From: Streptomyces sp. NBC_01476
GTDB taxonomy: Bacteria; Actinomycetota; Actinomycetes; Streptomycetales; Streptomycetaceae
Length of the DNA: 64,000 bases
Assembly (NCBI RefSeq): GCF_036227265.1
Contig: NZ_CP109446.1
Coordinates: 1,277,501-1,341,500 of the forward strand
Direction of reading: 5' to 3'
Part shown: positions 60,849 through 64,000 of the stretch, piece by piece
Numbering within the stretch: position 1 is the stretch's first letter
How the letters are laid out: each line of letters begins with the position of its first letter
The notes under the pieces: generated by a model
Database searches by the model: none
Seen by the model: the letters and a program-made list of their open reading frames with translations, nothing else
What the model was told of the DNA's origin: nothing
Position numbers and translations under genes: made by a program

Positions 60849-62039
60849 TCAGCGGCGCTTGCCGGAGGGGCGCCCGCGGCCACCGCGGTTGCCGCGGTTC
60901 ACCGGCTGGCTGCGGGGCTGCCGGGTGCCGCCGGAGGCCGCCGGGCCCTGGGCCCGCGGGCCGACCACGGCCGGGGTGGCACCGGCCACGCCCTCGTCGC
61001 CCTCGATGCCGCCGTCTTCTTCCTCCGGCAGCGCTTCGCCACTCAGCTCCGCCTGCCGGGCCTTCGCCGCGTCGGCGGCCCGCTTGGCCAGGACCCGCTT
61101 GCGCAGCGCCTTCATCTGCGGGTCGCGCTCCTTGAAGTCCGCGACGATCGGGGTCGCGATGAAGATCGAGGAGTACGCACCGGCGCTCAGGCCGACGAAG
61201 AGGGCGAGCGCGATGTCGTTCAGCGTGCCGGCGCCGAGGATGCCGCCACCGATGAAGAGCAGCGCGGCGACCGGCAGCAGCGCCACCACCGTGGTGTTGA
61301 TGGACCGCACCAGCGTGCCGTTGAGGCTGCGGTTGGCGATGTCGCTGTAGGTGTACTTGTTCTGCTTGGTGAGGTCCTTGCTGGCTTCCTTCAGACCGTC
61401 GAAGACGACGACGGTGTCGTAGAGGGAGTAACCGAGGATCGTCAGCAGACCGATGACCGTACCCGGGCTGACCTCGAAGCCGACGATGGCGTACACGCCG
61501 GTGGTGATGGTGAGGTCGTGCAGCAGCGCGATCAGCGCGGCGAGCGCCATCCGCCACTCGAAGGCGATCGCGAGGTAGACGACCACCAGGACCAGGAAGA
61601 TGATCAGGCCTTCCAGGGCCTTGTTGGAGATCTCCTTGCCCCAGCTGGGGCCGACGATCTCGGCGTCGATCTGGGACTTGGGCATGCCCAGGTCCTTGGA
61701 GATGTCGTCCTGCATCTTCTTGGACTCGTCGGTGGAGACCCCGCCGACCTGGATGCGGACGCTGCCGTTGCCGAGCTTCTGGACGGTGGCGTCGTTGCCG
61801 TGCGTGTCACCGGAGATCTTGTTCTGTACCTGGGTGACGGACATCGACGTCTTGTGGGTGGTGAAGACGGCGCCGCCGGAGAACTCGATGCCTTCCTTGA
61901 GGCCGTTCACCGCGAGCCCGACGATCGCCACGACCGTGATCAGCAGCGAGATCCCGTACCAGATCTTGCGCTTGCCGACGAAGTCGTAACTGATCTCGCC
62001 CCGGTGCAGCTTGTGACCGAGATCGCTGAGCTTCGACAT
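60849..62039 (-). CDS. secF: Protein translocase subunit SecF
   Basis: Membrane partner of SecD using proton flow to complete Sec export. It has 396 residues from ATG 62039, whose ATG overlaps the secD stop by one base (TGATG). Transmembrane helix 1 (about 26-45), a periplasmic-type P1 domain (GIEFSGGAVFTTH), then five helices with YSLYDTVVVFDGLKE and ANRSLNGTLVRSINT, the conserved SecF motifs. The C-terminal 90 residues are a basic, Pro/Gly/Arg-rich tail (RGNRGGRGRPSGKRR), likely cytoplasmic. Confidence 0.95.
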   Translation of the reverse strand: MSKLSDLGHKLHRGEISYDFVGKRKIWYGISLLITVVAIVGLAVNGLKEGIEFSGGAVFTTHKTSMSVTQVQNKISGDTHGNDATVQKLGNGSVRIQVGGVSTDESKKMQDDISKDLGMPKSQIDAEIVGPSWGKEISNKALEGLIIFLVLVVVYLAIAFEWRMALAALIALLHDLTITTGVYAIVGFEVSPGTVIGLLTILGYSLYDTVVVFDGLKEASKDLTKQNKYTYSDIANRSLNGTLVRSINTTVVALLPVAALLFIGGGILGAGTLNDIALALFVGLSAGAYSSIFIATPIVADFKERDPQMKALRKRVLAKRAADAAKARQAELSGEALPEEEDGGIEGDEGVAGATPAVVGPRAQGPAASGGTRQPRSQPVNRGNRGGRGRPSGKRR

Positions 62040-63832
62040 CAGGCTTCCTTCGTCTCGGTGCTGGGCGTACGGCGGACACGGCGGAGCGGGGCCTTGACGC
62101 CGAGGCTCTTCGGGTCGAGGCCGGACCACTTGTGCCCCTGCGAGAAGAACAGCCGCCGGGCCAGGATCGTCATCAGCGGCTTGGTGAAGAGGAACACCAC
62201 CACAACGTCGAGCACCGTGGTCAGTCCGAGGGTGAAGGCGAAGCCCCGGACCTTTCCGACGGTGACCACGTAGAGGACCGCCGCGGCGAGGAAGGACACG
62301 AAGTCCGACACCAGGATGGTGCGCCGGGCGCGCGGCCAGCCGCGGGCCACGGCCGGCTGCAGCGACCGGCCCTCGCGCAATTCGTCTCTGATGCGTTCGA
62401 AGAAGACGATGAACGAGTCGGCGGTGATACCGATGGCCACGATGGCGCCGCAGACCGCCGGCAGGTTCAGGGCGAAGCCGATGGCCTCACCGAGCAGGCA
62501 CATCAGGGTGTAGGTCAGTCCGGCGGAGACCAGCAGGGAGACGATCGCCACCCCGGCCAGGCCGCGGTAGTAGGCGAAGAGGTAGATCACGACCAGGGCC
62601 AGGCCGACCGCGCCGGCGATCAGGCCGCCGCGCAGCTGCTCACCGCCGAGGGCGGCGGAGACGGTGGTCTTGTCGGAGATCTGGAAGGCCAGCGGGAGCG
62701 AGCCGTACTTCAGTACGTTCGCCAGGTCGTCGGCGGACTGCTGGGTGAAGCTGCCGGAGATCTGGGCGCTGCCGCCGGGCAGTGCCTGGGAGACCTGCGG
62801 GGCGGACACCACGTTGCCGTCGAGGTCGATGGCGAACTGGTTGTTCGGGGACTGCTGCTGCGCCAGGTTGCCGGTCACCGAGGTGAACTGCTTGGCGCCC
62901 TTGGAGTCGAAGTTCAAGTTGACGACCCAGCCGTTGCCCTGCTGGGTGTCGAAGGCCGAGCTGGCGCTGGAGACGTTCTTGCCGTCGATCAGCACCGGGC
63001 CGAGCGCGTACTTGATCCAGTCCTTGCTGCCGCTGGCCTGGCCGCAGGCGACGACCTTGTCGGTGGGCTTGGTGCCCTCGCTGGCGTTGGCGCGCTGCTG
63101 GGGGTCGCTGCAGTCCAGCTTGTCGAGCTTGGCCTGCAGGTCGGCCGGGATCGACACGTCGGCGGCCGGGGTGGTGGTGCTGGGGGCCGGGGTGTCCGCG
63201 GCGCCCGGGGTGCTCGCCGGAGACGTCGGGACCGGCGTGGGGGCCTTGTCCGTGGTCGACTTCAGCGCGTCGCTGACCGCGCGGCCCTGCGGGCTGGCGG
63301 AGTTCGACGGGGTGCTCGACGGGGTGCCGGTGGACTTCGGCGTGCCCGTGGAGCTGGGGGTGGCGGAGCCGGAGGGCGTGGCCCCGGGCTTCGTCGGAGA
63401 GGGAGTGGGGGTGGGGGCCGTGGGCGTCCCGGCGAGCTCGGTGAGCACCTGCCGGAAGTACAGCTGAGCGGTGGTTCCCACCTGCTGCTCGGCCTGGTCG
63501 GCGTTGGTGCCCTTGGGGATGTCCACGATGATCGTGTTCGAGCCCTGGGTCTGCACCTCGGCCTCGGAGACGCCGAGCCCGTTGACACGCTGGTTGATGA
63601 TGCTCACCGCGGTGTCCATGTTGGCCTTGTTGACCACGTCGCCCTGGTGCGGCTTGGCGGTCAGCGTGATGCTGACACCGCCTGCGAGGTCAATGCCCAA
63701 CCGGGGGGTCTTGTGGCCGGAGAGGAAGATCCCTCCGGTCAGCGCCACCAGGGCGATGAGGATCACGGCCAGGGCGCGCCCGGGATACCCCTGACTCGCC
63801 GAGGACCTGCGGCCCTTCTTGGCTGCTGCCAC
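62039..63832 (-). CDS. secD: Protein translocase subunit SecD
   Basis: Six-helix membrane protein, 597 residues from GTG 63832. Helix 1 is at about 19-37; P1 follows with LGIDLAGGVSITLTAKP. A Ser/Thr/Pro-rich low-complexity insert (about residues 140-235) interrupts the P1 region, a streptomycete feature. The C-terminal five helices contain FIVFFERIRDELREG and RTILVSDFVSFLAA. It precedes secF and follows yajC, forming the yajC-secD-secF unit. Confidence 0.95.
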   Translation of the reverse strand: MAAAKKGRRSSASQGYPGRALAVILIALVALTGGIFLSGHKTPRLGIDLAGGVSITLTAKPHQGDVVNKANMDTAVSIINQRVNGLGVSEAEVQTQGSNTIIVDIPKGTNADQAEQQVGTTAQLYFRQVLTELAGTPTAPTPTPSPTKPGATPSGSATPSSTGTPKSTGTPSSTPSNSASPQGRAVSDALKSTTDKAPTPVPTSPASTPGAADTPAPSTTTPAADVSIPADLQAKLDKLDCSDPQQRANASEGTKPTDKVVACGQASGSKDWIKYALGPVLIDGKNVSSASSAFDTQQGNGWVVNLNFDSKGAKQFTSVTGNLAQQQSPNNQFAIDLDGNVVSAPQVSQALPGGSAQISGSFTQQSADDLANVLKYGSLPLAFQISDKTTVSAALGGEQLRGGLIAGAVGLALVVIYLFAYYRGLAGVAIVSLLVSAGLTYTLMCLLGEAIGFALNLPAVCGAIVAIGITADSFIVFFERIRDELREGRSLQPAVARGWPRARRTILVSDFVSFLAAAVLYVVTVGKVRGFAFTLGLTTVLDVVVVFLFTKPLMTILARRLFFSQGHKWSGLDPKSLGVKAPLRRVRRTPSTETKEA

Positions 63833-63910
63833 CTTCTTGATTCTCCCTGTCCTACCGCCCCCGGGCCTGCGCGCTCAGGGGGTGGCCACGATGTTGTGAG
63901 AGCGGGACCC

Positions 63911-64000
63911 TTACTTGGACTTGGAGCCGGCGGTGGAGCCGTCCTGCTCCTGCACCTGCGGCTCCGCGTCCTTGGTCAGCTCGACGGGGGCGTCCTCGTC
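63911..64000 (-). CDS. yajC: C-terminal end of YajC (5' part beyond window)
   Basis: Only the last 29 codons and TAA stop are in the window (ends EQDGSTAGSKSK). The acidic, low-complexity tail has no diagnostic motif; the identification rests on position, immediately upstream of secD-secF, where yajC is conserved. YajC is a small membrane protein associated with SecDF. Confidence 0.65.
   Translation of the reverse strand, partial: DEDAPVELTKDAEPQVQEQDGSTAGSKSK

Overview
The window is very GC-rich, has dense genes with C/G-rich third positions and frequent GTG/TTG starts, and carries bldD, the actinobacterial integration host factor mihF, a type 2 PyrF, an actinobacterial PriA without helicase motifs and DUF6167/DUF948/DUF349 proteins. 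This is the chromosome core of a Streptomyces-type actinomycete (Streptomycetaceae). From memory, gene order closely follows S. coelicolor from about SCO1461 to SCO1517. No phage, transposase, CRISPR array, tRNA or rRNA was seen.

Layout: (1) 1-8 kb: guaB1 (3' end off the window), a secreted-repeat lipoprotein, an orphan barstar, a SorC-type regulator, rpe, rsmB, fmt and def. (2) 8-15.3 kb: a small HTH protein, priA, metK, coaBC, rpoZ, gmk and mihF. (3) 15.5-26.6 kb: the pyrimidine cluster, transcribed leftward as pyrR-pyrB-pyrC-(PH-like membrane protein)-carA-carB-pyrD-pyrF. Several genes overlap by 4-8 nt. A PyrR-type RNA hairpin abuts the pyrR ribosome site, and a 633-bp repeat-rich spacer separates carB from pyrD. 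(4) 26.7-31.3 kb: bldD with a candidate autoregulatory BldD box, then a block absent (from memory) between bldD and nusB in S. coelicolor: an EF-G paralogue preceded by a 34-codon basic leader ORF, and a sphingosine-phosphate-lyase-like PLP enzyme. (5) 31.3-41.4 kb: nusB, efp, a degenerate M24 peptidase, a P-loop protein, the shikimate genes aroQ-aroB-aroK-aroC-aroE, mltG and ruvX. (6) 41.4-52.7 kb: alaS, two small membrane-associated proteins, an NB-ARC/TPR ATPase, rpsD, a DUF2470 gene sharing an iron-box intergenic region with rpsD, rarA, a glutamine-synthetase-like enzyme and a VKOR protein. (7) 52.8-64 kb: hisS, an MBL-fold hydrolase, a membrane-anchored cyclophilin, a DUF349 protein, relA, apt, secF, secD and the end of yajC.

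The genes cover nucleotide synthesis and salvage (pyr, guaB1, gmk, apt), aromatic amino-acid precursors (aro), translation (fmt, def, alaS, hisS, efp, rpsD, EF-G paralogue), ppGpp signalling (relA with rpoZ), c-di-GMP-controlled development (bldD) and protein export (secDF-yajC). The least ordinary features are the leader-ORF/EF-G module, the PyrR hairpin at the pyrR ribosome site, the iron box beside rpsD, and two families of intergenic repeats.
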